Program-made: the position numbers and the translations under genes
Notes under the pieces: model-generated
Seen by the model: only the letters and a program-made list of their open reading frames with translations
Database searches by the model: none
Told to the model about the DNA's origin: nothing
In this document: piece by piece, positions 1-11,680 of the stretch
Position numbering within the stretch: the stretch's first letter is position 1
How the letters are laid out: each line of letters starts with the position of its first letter
Assembly (NCBI RefSeq): GCF_905220415.1
Contig: NC_059553.1
Span: 9,386,501-9,450,500, forward strand
DNA: 64,000 nt
Reading direction: 5' to 3'
From: Colias croceus
Lineage: Eukaryota > Arthropoda > Insecta > Lepidoptera > Pieridae

Positions 1-776
1 GCTAGTAATTATATAAAGATACGCTATTAATATTGTTAAAATAAAATTGTCTGGAAAGTACGAACCTTTGATCAAACTAACAGATTTTCATGTTTTCAAT
101 TAAAATTATTTTGTAAGTATCTTTAAAGGACATTGAACTTAATGGATTTTTTATATCAATATTCTATTTCAAATATTTTTAAGCTTTTTCTTATTACGAT
201 AGAAATTCAGATTGAACTTAAAATGTTGAGGGGCCTATTCAATTTTATTAACTTCCTTACTTTTTGTCTTAAAACCTACCTATACCTTTTGTTTTTCAGT
301 CTAATAATTTGACTATAGTCAGTAAGTAAATGTAAGGATACCATTATGATCTTCAGTCTTTCAAAGCATTGTTTTAAAACAATATCAGCTCTAACCTAAC
401 CAAATAGAGTCCCATATCATTTGAGCCATAACTTTATGGTCCGTTGAAGTAAATGACGAACGTTTAGATCGCAGACATTCTAGATTTTTCTTTCGTTTTC
501 GACTAAGTGGATTAGTTCGGGTGTTACTGGGAACAATGTCCCTGAGGAACGGTTATTCATATTTCAGAACGTTTTAATATTCTGACGTTTCATATATTAT
601 GGGGTTTGGTTCCTTGAGGGGGAAATAATATTAAATGAGATCTTTGTGCTAGCTAGCTATATTAGTATGGATTTGTTTGTTTGATTGTTGCTTTGAAGGA
701 TTTAATATCGGAAATTACTACAAATAATTATTAATATGCGTTACCAAGATAATAATAAAGATTCCTTTGTAACAAT
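1..776. other. AT-rich non-coding DNA
   Basis: No reading frame, RNA gene or repeat family could be recognised here. The first bases read GCTAGTAAT, which matches the 3' end of the Helitron-like elements found elsewhere in the window, so an element may end at the left edge, but the match is too short to be sure. Confidence 0.4.
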
Positions 777-925
777 GTCGAGGTATTTTTTAACTTCAAA
801 AAGAGGAGGTTATCAATTCGGCCGATTTTTTTTATGTAGATATGGACACCGATTACTCCGATATTTCTGAACCGATTTACGTGTTTATTTTTTTGTTTGA
901 TGCGGAATCGTGTCGATCCCATAAA
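777..925 (-). mobile_element. RTE-like LINE 3'-end fragment
   Basis: On the minus strand this reads as a 3' untranslated tail: CGGTTCAGAAATATCGGAG, then an A-run, then GGCCGAATTGATAACCTCC and a TTTTTGAAGT stretch. The same text in the same order recurs on the plus strand at 42540-42740. No coding part is present, so this is a heavily 5'-truncated copy. The clade name is inferred from familiarity with lepidopteran LINE tails. Confidence 0.55.
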
Positions 926-927
926 TT

Positions 928-1021
928 GCTATTTATTAAATAGGTTTGAAGTCGGTGCCAAACACTAAGCACTAGTATTAGGTTATTCGTGCACCGACAT
1001 CAAACCTTTTTAGTAAATAGC
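928..1021. repeat. short inverted repeat (hairpin)
   Basis: Imperfect arms at 928-959 and 991-1021 share the core GGTTTGAAGTCGGTGC (right arm has GATGT for GAAGT), separated by about 31 bases. The GAAGTCGG core also occurs in the RTE-like tail next to it, so this may be a rearranged tail or a small MITE. Confidence 0.5.
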
Positions 1022-1042
1022 ACATCTAATTAATAATATCAA

Positions 1043-1066
1043 ATTTATTTATTTATTTATTTATTT
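1043..1066. repeat. (ATTT)n microsatellite
   Basis: About six copies of ATTT in a row. Confidence 0.8.
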
Positions 1067-1876
1067 CAATCTTTTTTATTATTCACTTTTCCGTTTTTGA
1101 GGACGGTTGTTTTTAACGAAGTTATTTTTATTACTTTTTTGGGTAGTTCAAAATGTTTGTAATTAATGTAACAAAAGGCTCTGTGTAACCTACTATAGAT
1201 TGATATTGTGATAAAGAATTCGATCTTTAGTTCATTGTTTAGTTTCAGCAACATTTTTTACACGTTCAGCGATTTTTAACCTTCTAATTAAGTTGTTTCA
1301 AACCATAACAATATTATGTAGATAACAACTAAACACAGTCTAGACGTTATACAGTAAATTTCCTTTATACTCGCGACGATAATACAGATAATATAAAGTC
1401 ATAGATAATAATATATTTTTATTAAAATGATATTTTATAAGTTAATTACTTCAGGCACTTACGTAACAGCTGTTTAAAAGCATTTAATTATAAAATATAA
1501 AGCGCGGGATCTCTGACTAATGGCGGAAAAACAAAGAAATCTCAATTGCCTTAGCAATTTGTACTTTGATTGAAATTTATTGTTTTATTCTGTCTATTTT
1601 TGCCGCTGATGAGTTTTTGGGAACCATATAAATGGCGCACTTTATTTGCGTTTGCTGTTCTGTAAGACTGATTTATCCGTTTTTAATTAGTGTTCTGTTA
1701 TTCTTTATGTAGGATTTTCTACTATTATTTCTTTGTTAATGTGTTTGTGTAAATATACATCATCTATATATATTCAATACTTCATAACAATCGCTTCAGT
1801 TGTTATGCGTAAAATTGAAAATATAGAAAGAAATAGTTACTTGCACATTTAAAATATTAATATGGATTAACTTAAT
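1067..1876. other. AT-rich non-coding DNA
   Basis: Nothing recognisable was found. The only open frame on the minus strand is short, AT-driven in composition and has no family resemblance. Confidence 0.4.
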
Positions 1877-2202
1877 GAAGTGAAACTTCTTAAGATAGAT
1901 ATTAAATTTCAAGGTCGCGTCATGGCAATACCGTCACATCATGGAGTAAGGCTGGTTGCAGAGCTTGACCGACCGTCAGTGTGTACGTCAGTCGCGCTTG
2001 TCATATGTATGGAAATTCATAAAACCTTTCATAGCTAGACCGACCATGCGCACGCGTATTGTCATGCGCATTAGTGTCATAGTCATACAATTGTTGATGC
2101 GTATCGTCAGGACCGACGGTACGCACTGACAGTCGGTCAAGCTCTGCAACCAGCCTAAGGCGACGATTTTGGTATCTATGAATCTTGCCAAAGAATTTTC
2201 TG
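1877..2202 (+). mobile_element. MITE with GAAGTGAAACTTC ends, interrupted
   Basis: The left end GAAGTGAAACTTCTT and the right end (CCAAAGAATTTTCTGAC) are inverted versions of one terminal repeat. Related copies lie at 9318-9438, 55522-55642 and 56138-56261. This copy is split by the Harbinger-like element at 1950-2155; without it the copy would be about 117 bp, like the others. There is no coding capacity. The superfamily is not determined. Confidence 0.7.
1950..2155. mobile_element. PIF/Harbinger-like MITE
   Basis: It has long terminal inverted repeats beginning GGCTGGTTGCAGAGCTTGAC on the left and their complement on the right. It is flanked by a TAA target duplication (1947-1949 and 2156-2158). 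The 3-bp TWA duplication and GG-start termini fit the PIF/Harbinger superfamily. Length is 206 bp with no transposase. It sits inside another MITE, whose other copies show the unoccupied site. Confidence 0.8.
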
Positions 2203-2298
2203 ACACGTGTGAATTGTGATCATCACGCAAGCTCTTTCTTTCATTTATAACCTTTTATGTAAAACTATACACGTATCTCTTATCTTACATACATATTA

Positions 2299-2487
2299 TC
2301 AACTACATAATATAAAACAAAGTCACTTTCTCTGTCCCTATGTCCCTTTGTATGCTTAAATCTTTAAAACTACGCACCGGATTTTGATGCTGTTTTTTTA
2401 ATAGATAGAGTGATTCAAGAGGAAGGTTTTAGTATACAAGTTATCAGGTTTTAGACAAAGCGGGCGAAGCCGCGGGCGGTAAGCTAG
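2299..2487 (+). mobile_element. Helitron-like element, family C
   Basis: It starts TCAACTACATAATATAAAAC after an A and ends in a GC-rich segment followed by CTAG before a T. This matches the Helitron pattern of TC at the 5' end, CTRR at the 3' end and insertion between A and T. Copies of the same family are at 16859-17041 and, inverted, at 46458-46646. Non-autonomous. Confidence 0.7.
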
Positions 2488-2833
2488 TTAAATATTAAAG
2501 AACAAAATAATTTATTTTACTGTCAAATTGGGAACGATTAAATTTTTCATTAGCAGATGTTTGGTTGAACGGTTGCAATTACCTACAATTATATAACAAT
2601 AAATTTGTGATAACACAGACCCAATTTTGTTATAATTGGAGCAATTAATATGTTATATTGAACTGTTGTAATTAAATGTATTGTTTCAAGTTTTGTCTTT
2701 ACTTATTTAATACTGTTCGCTTCTATTCTAACACGATAGACACATTTTTTATAAATATTCAAATCATTAAAATCCGTTCAATGTTAATTATTAATTATTA
2801 TTGTGGCTTGAAGGCATAGCATGTAATAGATTA
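2488..2833. other. AT-rich non-coding DNA
   Basis: No gene or repeat could be recognised in this stretch. Confidence 0.4.
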
Positions 2834-3271
2834 CTATACTAATATTATATAAAAGCCGAAGAGTTTGTTTGTTAGTTTGAACGCGCTAATCTTTAGAACT
2901 ACTGGTCCGATTTGAAAAATTCTTTCGGTGTTAGATAGCTCATTTATCGAGGAAGGCTATCCATACTAATATTATAAATGCGAAAGTAACTCTGTCTGTC
3001 TGTCTGTCTGTTACTCAATCACGCCTAAACTACTGAACCAATTTGCATGAAATTTGGTATGGAGATATGTTGATACCCGAGAATGGACATAGGCTACTTT
3101 TTATCCCGGGTAAATGACGCAATCCCGGAAATCCCACGGGAACGGGAACTATGCGGGTTTTTCTTTAACTGCGCGGGCGAAGCCGCGGGCGGAAACCTAG
3201 TAGGCTATATATCATCACGCTACGACCAACAGGAGTGTAGCCACGGGGGTGAAACCGCGCAGAGCAGCTAG
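2834..3271 (+). mobile_element. Lep1-like Helitron-type element, interrupted
   Basis: The 5' part reads CTATACTAATATTAT followed by GAAGAGTTTGTTTG, and the 3' part ends AGCAGCTAG before a T. Intact relatives are at 3860-4059 and a truncated one at 41832-42001. The body is split by a second Helitron-like element at 2960-3200. It has no coding capacity. Confidence 0.75.
2960..3200 (+). mobile_element. Helitron-like element, family B, nested
   Basis: It begins TCCATACTAATATTATAAAT and ends CCTAG. The host element reads GGCTA before it and TAGGCTAT after it, so removal leaves a Lep1-like sequence with insertion exactly between A and T. The 3' part holds the GC-rich hairpin-forming motif GGGCGAAGCCGCGGGCGG shared by several families here. 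Relatives lie at 17331-17551, 47232-47414 and 52300-52482. Confidence 0.8.
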
Positions 3272-3499
3272 TAAAAAATATTGATGAAAAACTGTTTTAC
3301 CGCGTTTAGAATAGAAACCTTAGAAAATGCCTTATATGAATAAATCTCTAAAAGAAGAACCACCAGTGTCCCCTGATTTTATTTTAATGGGATAACCTAG
3401 CTTGCTCTATTATAAAAATCCAAAATCGTTAATATTAGCTAGTAGGTAGGTATTTAAAATTGCAATTTCCAACTTCACTTATAGTTATAAACGCATAGT

Positions 3500-3663
3500 T
3501 TGTAAGAATGTATTGAAGTATGTTGGTTACTCATTCATGCGAAAACCACTCAACAGATTTTGAGGATACTTGGCAGGGATGTAGCTTATATAACAGAATA
3601 ACATACAAACTTGACAATTACTTGCATTTGCCGACGGCAAACGCAACCGCGTGGCACAGCTAG
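3500..3663 (+). mobile_element. Helitron-like 3' portion
   Basis: The segment ends with GGCACAGCTAG before a T, after a GC-rich patch, as the other Helitron-like copies do. The body (ACTCAACAGATTTTGAGGAT) belongs to a different subfamily, and its left boundary is uncertain. Confidence 0.45.
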
Positions 3664-3859
3664 TACACCTATTCATTGAAATATGATTTCCTCGCCTCAG
3701 TATTATCAATTTTCCAAACCGTTGATAAATTGTTCAAAACGCGTATCAAAGACGCTTGTTAATGAATACTCCTTTGATTATTAAACTAGTATCTTGACGT
3801 CCCGTTTTAATTATCCTTTAAACTTAATCACTAAAGGAAGCTATTCGACATACAATGAA

Positions 3860-4059
3860 TCTATACTAATATTATAAAGCTGAAGAGTTTGTTTGTTTGT
3901 TTGAACGCGCTAATCTCAGGAACTACTGGTCCAATTTGAAAAATTATTTCGGTGTTAGATAGCCCATTTATCGAGGAAGGCTTATAGTCTATAATTATAT
4001 CATCACGCTAAGACCAACAAGAGCGGAGCAATGCGGTTGAAACCTCGGAGCACAGCTAG
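3860..4059 (+). mobile_element. Lep1-like Helitron-type element, complete
   Basis: It begins TCTATACTAATATTATAAAG, contains GGTGTTAGATAGCCCATTTA, and ends CACAGCTAG. Flanks are A on the left and T on the right, as expected for Helitron insertion. Length is about 200 bp, non-coding. This is the cleanest copy of the family in the window. Confidence 0.8.
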
Positions 4060-4142
4060 TAATAGATACATTGGTACTGTGGTATACACGAATTATTATG
4101 ATAAGCAATTATAGATTTCAAACATTTAAACAATATTTATTA

Positions 4143-4304
4143 AGCTTTTGCATAGCTTCTATCGCGGGCCTTGAGCGCGGGGACCGAATCGAGAAAAATT
4201 CCGTAACGAAAACCCTCACGCTCCCCACTCCGACGGGCGGAGGTGTGGCTTGAAGGCATAGCATGCAAGATAGCTTTACCGCGGCAGTCCCCGAGTGCCA
4301 CACG
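4143..4304 (+). repeat. GC-rich interspersed repeat, ~160 bp
   Basis: It starts AGCTTTTGCATAGCTTCTAT and ends CCCCGAGTGCCACACG. Close copies lie at 17569-17730 (inverted) and 44914-45073. It stands out from its AT-rich surroundings. Short frames cross it on both strands but are not conserved as protein between copies. I cannot name the family; a SINE-like or MITE origin is possible. Confidence 0.7.
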
Positions 4305-5184
4305 TTGTTTTTATTGATAAAGGATAGGATTGTTTTGTTTGAATAATAAAAATAGTACCTATCTATTAGTATTTAAATTATTACGAACTACTTTAGCCAT
4401 AATTACTATAATGTTTCCAACTAATTCAAGTTTTTTTTATTAAAATGTAAGAATCATTGTTATTATAAATTACATTAAGAAACCTCGTAACTGATTCCCT
4501 TGACACTTCTCTACCTTAAATTTAATAAATGTCATTGCGCAATAAATCATCTTTGTGTTTTTATTCACCCACGTTCTCGTGTGCTTTTATTTCATAAAAC
4601 GAAACTGACATGCAAATGTTGCGTTAAGAAAATATAAAACAAACTGGAATATTGTGAATAAGCCAGCAAAAGCGCGCCATTTTTGTATCGTCAACAATAC
4701 ACGTCATTTTCACATCACTTGTGTCACCACATTTAATTTTAACAAACGTTTGAACGCCACCGCTACACCCAGACAATTACCTAACCCATTTTACGCGAAA
4801 TGAAACAAAAACACAAGATTCATGACACGCCATTCTTACACCCCGAAAACAATAATATGAATTCGTAAGCGAGAATAAGTCCCGATGTTTTCACGTCCCA
4901 AAATTTACATAATAACAAAAAATCTTTCGACACCCGACTCTCCACTTAATATCTCAAACATTAGGGTATAAAATTCAATGTCTGCGAGAGTCCGGGATAA
5001 GGAATTTTATGGCACTTCTGTGCCTAAAGCGCGGTGAAAAGTGTGAGGAAAAAATTTAGCTGGCAATGAAGAAATTTATTCAGAAAAGGGTAATCTTATA
5101 CTAGTGATAATACATTCCAGGACTGGGAGTCAAAGAAAGGGCTATAATTTTAAATAAAGGAGTATCATCTATATATCTCATGTA
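4305..5184. other. AT-rich non-coding DNA
   Basis: No genes, tRNAs or clear repeats were recognised. Confidence 0.4.
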
Positions 5185-5390
5185 CTAGCTGTTGCCTGCA
5201 GCTTCGCCCGCTTCGCAAAATAATTTGATAATATCATAAACAAACTTTCTTCCCCTATTTTATCCCATTGGTCCTTTCTTATTGGATGTCTATATCATAG
5301 CGGCTATCTGCATGTCAAATTTTAGCCCGATCCGTGCAGTAGTTTCTTCTAGTTGATAGAGGAGTCAGTCAATAACCTATATATTATACA
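5185..5390 (-). mobile_element. Helitron-like/SINE-like repeat, minus strand
   Basis: The left edge CTAGCTGTTGCCTGCAGCTT followed by CGCCCGCTTCGC is the inverted form of the common ...GGGCGAAGC...CTAG 3' end. The rest is diverged and the far boundary is approximate. Confidence 0.5.
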
Positions 5391-6335
5391 TTTTATGTAT
5401 TAAGTATAATTGTGTGTATGTATTTTATGTATAATTTTCGTCAAATATCTCATTAACTAATAATCACCTGTTGGTTTACGCCATCCATCCATCCAGTAAT
5501 TGCTGTCAGGTAATATTTCACGAACCCTTTAAGGGTTGGAGAGAAAACTAATCTATTAGGTCTTCACTAGGATGAGTGTTTTGTTTTGGGATTCCACCAA
5601 TACATTAACTAAACTAATGGCTTTGAAAACAGGTGGTTTTAATATTGTCATGAAATTCTATTTCCCAGTTTACTTTTCCTGATAATATATTGTTTTGTGC
5701 TAAGTGTTTTATCAGAAATACCTATAAATATGTGATTATTTACGTAGTTGACTTGTTTTACAATGTTAACAAATATTATATTATGAACTACTACTACTAT
5801 AATAGATGCTATGCCTTTCAACGATACTATTATAGTTGTTTTAAGGTAAAAAGGAAATTTATTGGAACGTCAATCAGGATTAAAACTGCACCTAACTGAG
5901 TATTATAGATAAACCACCTAAGCCGTAAGGAAAAAACACGTTCGTAAAATAGATATTTTAACAGAATACATTTTATATCCCGCTTCACAATATGTGGTTT
6001 ACGATAACCCCAAATCTGGTTTAAATAGAACAACCACTATAAATCCAAGCTAGATATTCAATGGATCATTCGTAAATTGCATAGCAAACTAAATCATTGC
6101 CGTAGGTACGTACTTGAATACAACTGCACTCAAACTCAATTTACTTGTAAGTGCCCTCAGTCTAGATTTCTGGGTTAATATACTTAGTGATGTAGTTTGA
6201 ATAATTCGATCATGGCAATTAATTTAATGACTGTAATAATTCCGCTAGGTAACCGCGTTTGTGTTATGCAAGTTTAATTTTCTTTGGTTATTATTATGGA
6301 TCATTAGAGAGTTTGTAATAGTTGAGTAATGGGTC
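5391..6335. other. AT-rich non-coding DNA
   Basis: Two overlapping opposite-strand frames of 67-69 codons occur at 5690-6033. Their composition follows local AT content and no domain is visible, so they are not called as genes. Confidence 0.4.
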
Positions 6336-7073
6336 ATAGTTCAGGATACATCGCCCATTTTTGCAAGTGACTACTATCAAGCTGATTTTCCGTTTGTAGC
6401 TTTATTTTGATGAGACACCGAATAATTTCGTGTACGAAACTCTCGATTGTGGTAGCTTACAGAGATAACAAGGATAAAATTTTTTGATTTGATGGTTCTC
6501 AAATATTTATTACGCAACTAGTGGTCCGCCCCGGCTTCGCCCGTGGTACCTACATGTTTAAACTATCCTATCTCTCAAGTTGGATCGAACTGCACATGGT
6601 GTGCGAATTTTATTATAATCGGTTAAGTGGTTTAGGAGTCCATTGAGGACAAACATTATGACACGAGATTTATATGTATATTAAGATTTGTAGGACAATG
6701 TCTGTTGAATTATATAAACATTAATTAAGTGGAAACAAAAAAATCAGCTTGTTAGTAATCATTTATGATGACCTCGTTATCGATACACTTTGGAAAGGGG
6801 GACTCTTTGAACCAACCATAGATTTTGTAGGACAAATATTTTTTCGAATAATTTAGGTAATTATCTTGAGATTGAACAAAAAAAAAATTCAGTTAGTAAT
6901 AAATATTTGAGAACCATCAAATCAAAATTTTTTATGCTTATTATCTCTGTTAGCTACCACAATCGAGACTTTCGTACACGAAATTATTGGGCGTCTCATC
7001 AAAATAAAGCTACAAACGGAAAATTAGCTTGATAGTAGTCACTTTCAAAAATGGGCGATGTATCCTGAACTAT
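6336..7073. mobile_element. Foldback/MITE element with ~178-bp arms
   Basis: Arms at 6336-6512 and 6896-7073 are inverted copies of each other, starting ATAGTTCAGGATACATCGCC at the outer ends. The spacer holds a Helitron-like copy (6518-6686) and unclassified AT-rich DNA. No transposase is present. A short AGTAAT occurs outside both ends but not immediately adjacent, so the target duplication is unresolved. Confidence 0.75.
6518..6686 (-). mobile_element. Helitron-like element, family D
   Basis: On the minus strand it starts TCTTAATATACATATAAATC and ends in a GC-rich segment (CGGGCGAAGCCGGGGCGGAC) followed by CACTAG. A near-identical copy is at 42820-42985, also minus strand. It lies inside the foldback element and so inserted after it. 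Confidence 0.7.
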
Positions 7074-9317
7074 CAGTAATTATGACTTTGACTGCAACAT
7101 AATATGCTATAGAGAAAGAACGAAACTTTTTGCTTCCAATATCGGTTTCCCATGTCGTTGCATATTTATTATTTGGTGTGGTTTTTTGTTTATTCGAAAA
7201 ATATGTGTGACTTTTAAGTTTTAGTATATTTCCACATTTACGGATATGATATAGTCAAGATATAGTAGATCTAGATACATTTTTCTAGTTCTTTTAAACA
7301 ATATTTTCTTGACACTTGACATAATTCGTAATTAAAATTGATTTACATTTTAAAGATATAATATAAGATACTAATCTAATGTATTAAATTTTAATATAAC
7401 GACAAAGTTCTTTCGTCACAATCACAATAATTCTTATTAACATCTCCTTTTAATACAGCAAAATAAAATATGTTTCTCCACAAATAACGAAAAGAGTAAC
7501 AATAACTCACACTCATAATATATTATCGGCACTAAAAGGTTCTCCACAGGGACGGTGATCAAAATGACTATCTTCTAAATCCATAACGAAGATAAAAACA
7601 TATCAAAAATAACCTTAGCCATCAATAACTGCGAAAAACGTGACGGGACTGTAAAAGGCTGCTCATCTTATCATGTTTTTAGGGTACCATACCCAAAGGG
7701 GCTAAAAACCTGACCGTAGAGATATATCAGAAGTCTACAATAGTCTACACAAAAATACTATAAAGCAGAAAGATATAATTTTGTTCTATAATAGGTAGAT
7801 GTTACGAAGACATTGTTCTGTCCTTTTGCCCCTTTAGTGCTTTCTCTCCATAAGAACCTTCTTTGTGCCTAAACAAAATCGTAAAAACATTGCCGAATTG
7901 GTCGAGCCGTTCTCGAGTTTTACGCTTAGCAACACATTAAGCGCTTTATTTTTGTTAATTATAGATTTATGATGGATAAACCCAATCCATTTTGCCGTTC
8001 TAGAAAATTAACACTAAACAGTTGAACAGTTTTCATGCTTAAAGAAGACGAAGCAAATAATAAATTCAAATATCCAACATAAGTCATGTTATTGTACTAT
8101 CCTATCATCGGAAAACCAAAGCTCGATCCTTGGTATGCACGAAAGGCTCCAAATATATTAGTTTGTTTAGCACCGATTTGTTGACTTGACCCTTTGCCTA
8201 TAGCAACGTTTTAGCATATTACCGTCTTTGTCTTATTTAAATTTCGGGTGACAAGATAAATTTGCCAAGGGCTGCATAATCTTTGAATACATTGCGATAA
8301 AACCCTAAGCAATTAGTCAAATTAATATAGATTACTTTCTTTGTTTTTATTTTTGAAATACAATTTCTAAGAATGTTTCATAAATGTTATCGTCAAAAAA
8401 TAAAGGAATTTTCCAGCCATGAGTAATGTTATTTATATCACGAAAATAAAAATAGAAATTCTTATTTTAATCCAAGTGTATTTCTTACAAATAATACAGT
8501 TAATCGTATAAATATATTTCTGAATCGGCCGAATATTTCGTGCTTAGAATTCCCTTTTATCCACAATGTCGGGCTAGAATTATTTGTCCCGAATCAATTC
8601 TTAAAGAGATCGTATATAACATATTATCTTCTACCGATAGTCGTAAACCTTAATCATATACATACAAATCTACTGGAATTCTGGATAAGGAAAAGTGATC
8701 TTTGGCTCAATGGATTAGGGTACAAATCTCTTTGAGAATTCGCAACATGCTTGAAGATGCGAGCATAAAGCTTGACTATCTATTAATTCTGAATATTTTA
8801 CTTTAATCAAATAGATTACAGTCTTTGACTACCTTTCTCTGGACTTATATTTACATCAAAAGCACACTTTTTTCATAAAGTGATTAAGTATAACAGACAT
8901 AGCCAAAACGATGGAAATTCTCAATTGGTAGCATTATATTCTTTTTTTCATTATTTTTATCCTAGACCTACGCTGGACAACTACGTGGGTTAATAGACCA
9001 AAATCTACCCTATACTACTTGTAGTTTAACTTTACCTAGAAAATGGATTTATTAATCAACATTGGAATTTGAAAAATAGGTCATGATAATGATTTAAGCA
9101 AGACCAGCTGAGTGAGCAACAACTGTCCGTAGCACTGCTGCATTGCAGAGAGCAATATATTTGGCACGATGGGTTCTGCTTCCTTGGCTTGTCAGAATTT
9201 GAATTAATAACGCAGAACCTTAATTTGGTCCTCTTTCATTTGGATAGTTTTTCAAGTGAATTCAGATCAATAATTTAAACAAGTACCTAAAGGTTAGAAA
9301 ATTTACAATCTACTTTT
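7074..9317. other. AT-rich non-coding DNA
   Basis: No reading frame over 60 codons and no recognisable repeat or RNA gene was found in this 2.2-kb stretch. Confidence 0.4.
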
Positions 9318-9438
9318 GAAGTGAGACTTCTTTAGGCGCGTTGAGAGTAAAATTTTAAGGTCGAATCATGGCAACAACGGTCCTGGAGTAAAGCGACGAT
9401 TTTGGTATTTTTTAATCTTGCCAAAGAAGTTTTACTTC
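9318..9438 (+). mobile_element. MITE with GAAGTGARACTTC ends
   Basis: The left end GAAGTGAGACTTCTTTAGGC is matched by the inverted right end CCAAAGAAGTTTTACTTC. About 121 bp, same family as 1877-2202 but uninterrupted. The site occupied by a Harbinger-like element in that copy is empty here, reading GGAGTAAAGCGACG. Confidence 0.75.
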
Positions 9439-11680
9439 TAACACGTGTGCTCTACACACACAGTCTTTTTAAAGATACTTGTTATCCACTAAATTCTCTT
9501 TAATGTTACCATTCAATTTATTTACATTACAAGCCGAAAAGACTTGCCATTTTCGTCCATTATTATAACGACTGTTTTGTGAAGCAAAATTACGACGTAT
9601 TATATCAATCCGATTCCATAGTTTTTCCATTAGATTGTAGCTACCCATTGTAGTCTACCAGAAAATGTGTCCAATGGAGCCGTAATAGAATAGATATTCC
9701 AGCCATCTTTGGAATACAAATCGCTCAGACTACAAAGTAATTAAGTAGAAGATCTTTGTCAGGGAGTTGTTCAATGAGATGGTTCGGAATTCCTAAGTTT
9801 CGGGAGCAATGAATCTATTATATAATTTGGAATTAACGGAACGGTTTCTTGGAATGGCTTAATTTAAATGGGGAGAAAGTTACAATCACCATATGGAATT
9901 CGGGAGTTACGTTCATATTGTCTGACTTATCTAAATTCTTGTTAATGTCCTTGTAAATATGTAATATTGTTGCGTCTGTTATTACAATGTTATGAGGTGT
10001 TGGGGAGTGCTCATGTGTAGCAATAAAGGCATTTTCAATTCAGTTTTACGTCGCCATGTTATACAATAATGATAATATCTGCATGGCAATTTTGTCTAAT
10101 TAACTGCTTATTACGTTTTGAATGGTTTCATTGTATTGTATTCGAGCTGTGCCTCGGTATTTCGTGGTATTACCCACATTGCACCGATCCTATTTGTCTT
10201 AGTGTTTTGATATTATATAACCTTCCTCAATTAATGAACTATCAAACAGTGAAATAATTTTTCAAAACGGACCCGTAGTTCCTGAAATTAGCGCGTTTAA
10301 GCAAACAAAAAAAGTTTTCAGATTATAATATTAAAAATATACTTGGTACAACAACATAAGAATAACATTGTAACAGAACTAATTGGAAACTATTGCATTA
10401 TGCAAAAAATTCGTGGAATTCATTATAAAATTCAAATTTTCAGTAATCAGCGCACGTTGTACCCACTTAGAGTGAAATTCCAGCTGCCATATTTTACTAA
10501 GTTCCTGAATAAATTAATATCTACCCGCGTTCTGAAATTAATATTTCTTTCAACAATATTTGCATTCTTAATTGGTCCATTCATTTGTACTACAAATTAT
10601 AATGCAGTTATTACAAAAATTGGTAAATTTCTAACGTTTTCAGTGTGAAATTTTCTTGTTTTTAAATTGGGGTTTTAGCGAAGCTTTTTGCATTTTCACT
10701 TTCAGTGACTGTAATTTTTTTTTCTATTTATAGGTTTACTACACTTCATATAATGGTAAAATCTATTCCTTTCTTGATTGTATTTTCTTTCTTTTAGATA
10801 ATCTACAAAGATACTGAACCATATGTTCGTAAACATAGAGCCTATTTTCCTCTGGATTTATCCCGATGAAACTGGGGTAAGCAACTATATATACAGACAC
10901 ATACATAATTACTGAACAAGAATAAAATCATGACAAATTAATCCTTTATTTCGGCTCTCCTCAAGCTAATTAGGTTATGGTTACCTAATTAATTTTGAAC
11001 ACAAATTTCTCATGACAATACAAAGAAATGAATAGCAATTAGAGGAAATTAGCTCAAATTCGTAGTATGTGTTGTGTTATTTAGTAAATTAAGTTCCGGA
11101 TAAAGGAGAAGATTGGCGGAATAGGCAGTATAATAGAACGGATATAAGGTACTATGTTACTGCATATTAATAATTTATAGCAACAGAAATTGATTTCAAT
11201 ATTCCTTTATTCTCTAAGAGAATCTTTAACTCAATGAATCTTACCATTAAAGTAAGTACAGGAAGACAAGTAATAAATGTGTATACCACAGATTATAATA
11301 ATATACTAGTAATTGGAAAGGGAAGATAATTGGTAACATAAATTCGCGCGAAACCGAATTTCTTTCAAATTATGATGTATTCTGTCAACACAAGTTTAAG
11401 ACACAAGTAATTATATTTTATTCTTTATCTTGTATGTTATAAATACGTAATCGTATCGAATAACTTTAATTACGTCTCCTTAATTACGTTGTGTAATAAA
11501 ATAAACACTATTATAAAATACCTACTTTATATTTAACAATAATACATTTCAACTCGAAACAATATCCGCTCCAAATCCTCTATAGTAATTAATATCTATA
11601 CAAATTAACATAGTACATGAATCAACCATCCTTTTGACTACATTCGAGATTCGTTAATTATTATAAGCTTCTGGTTAAAT
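9439..11680. other. AT-rich non-coding DNA
   Basis: One plus-strand frame of 101 codons at 10343-10648 has a hydrophobic stretch near its C-terminus. It shows no family signature and no splice or promoter context, so I treat it as chance. Nothing else was recognised. Confidence 0.4.

Noticed and set aside
10343..10648. 101-codon frame with a hydrophobic stretch
   Set aside because: AT-driven composition, no domain, no gene context.
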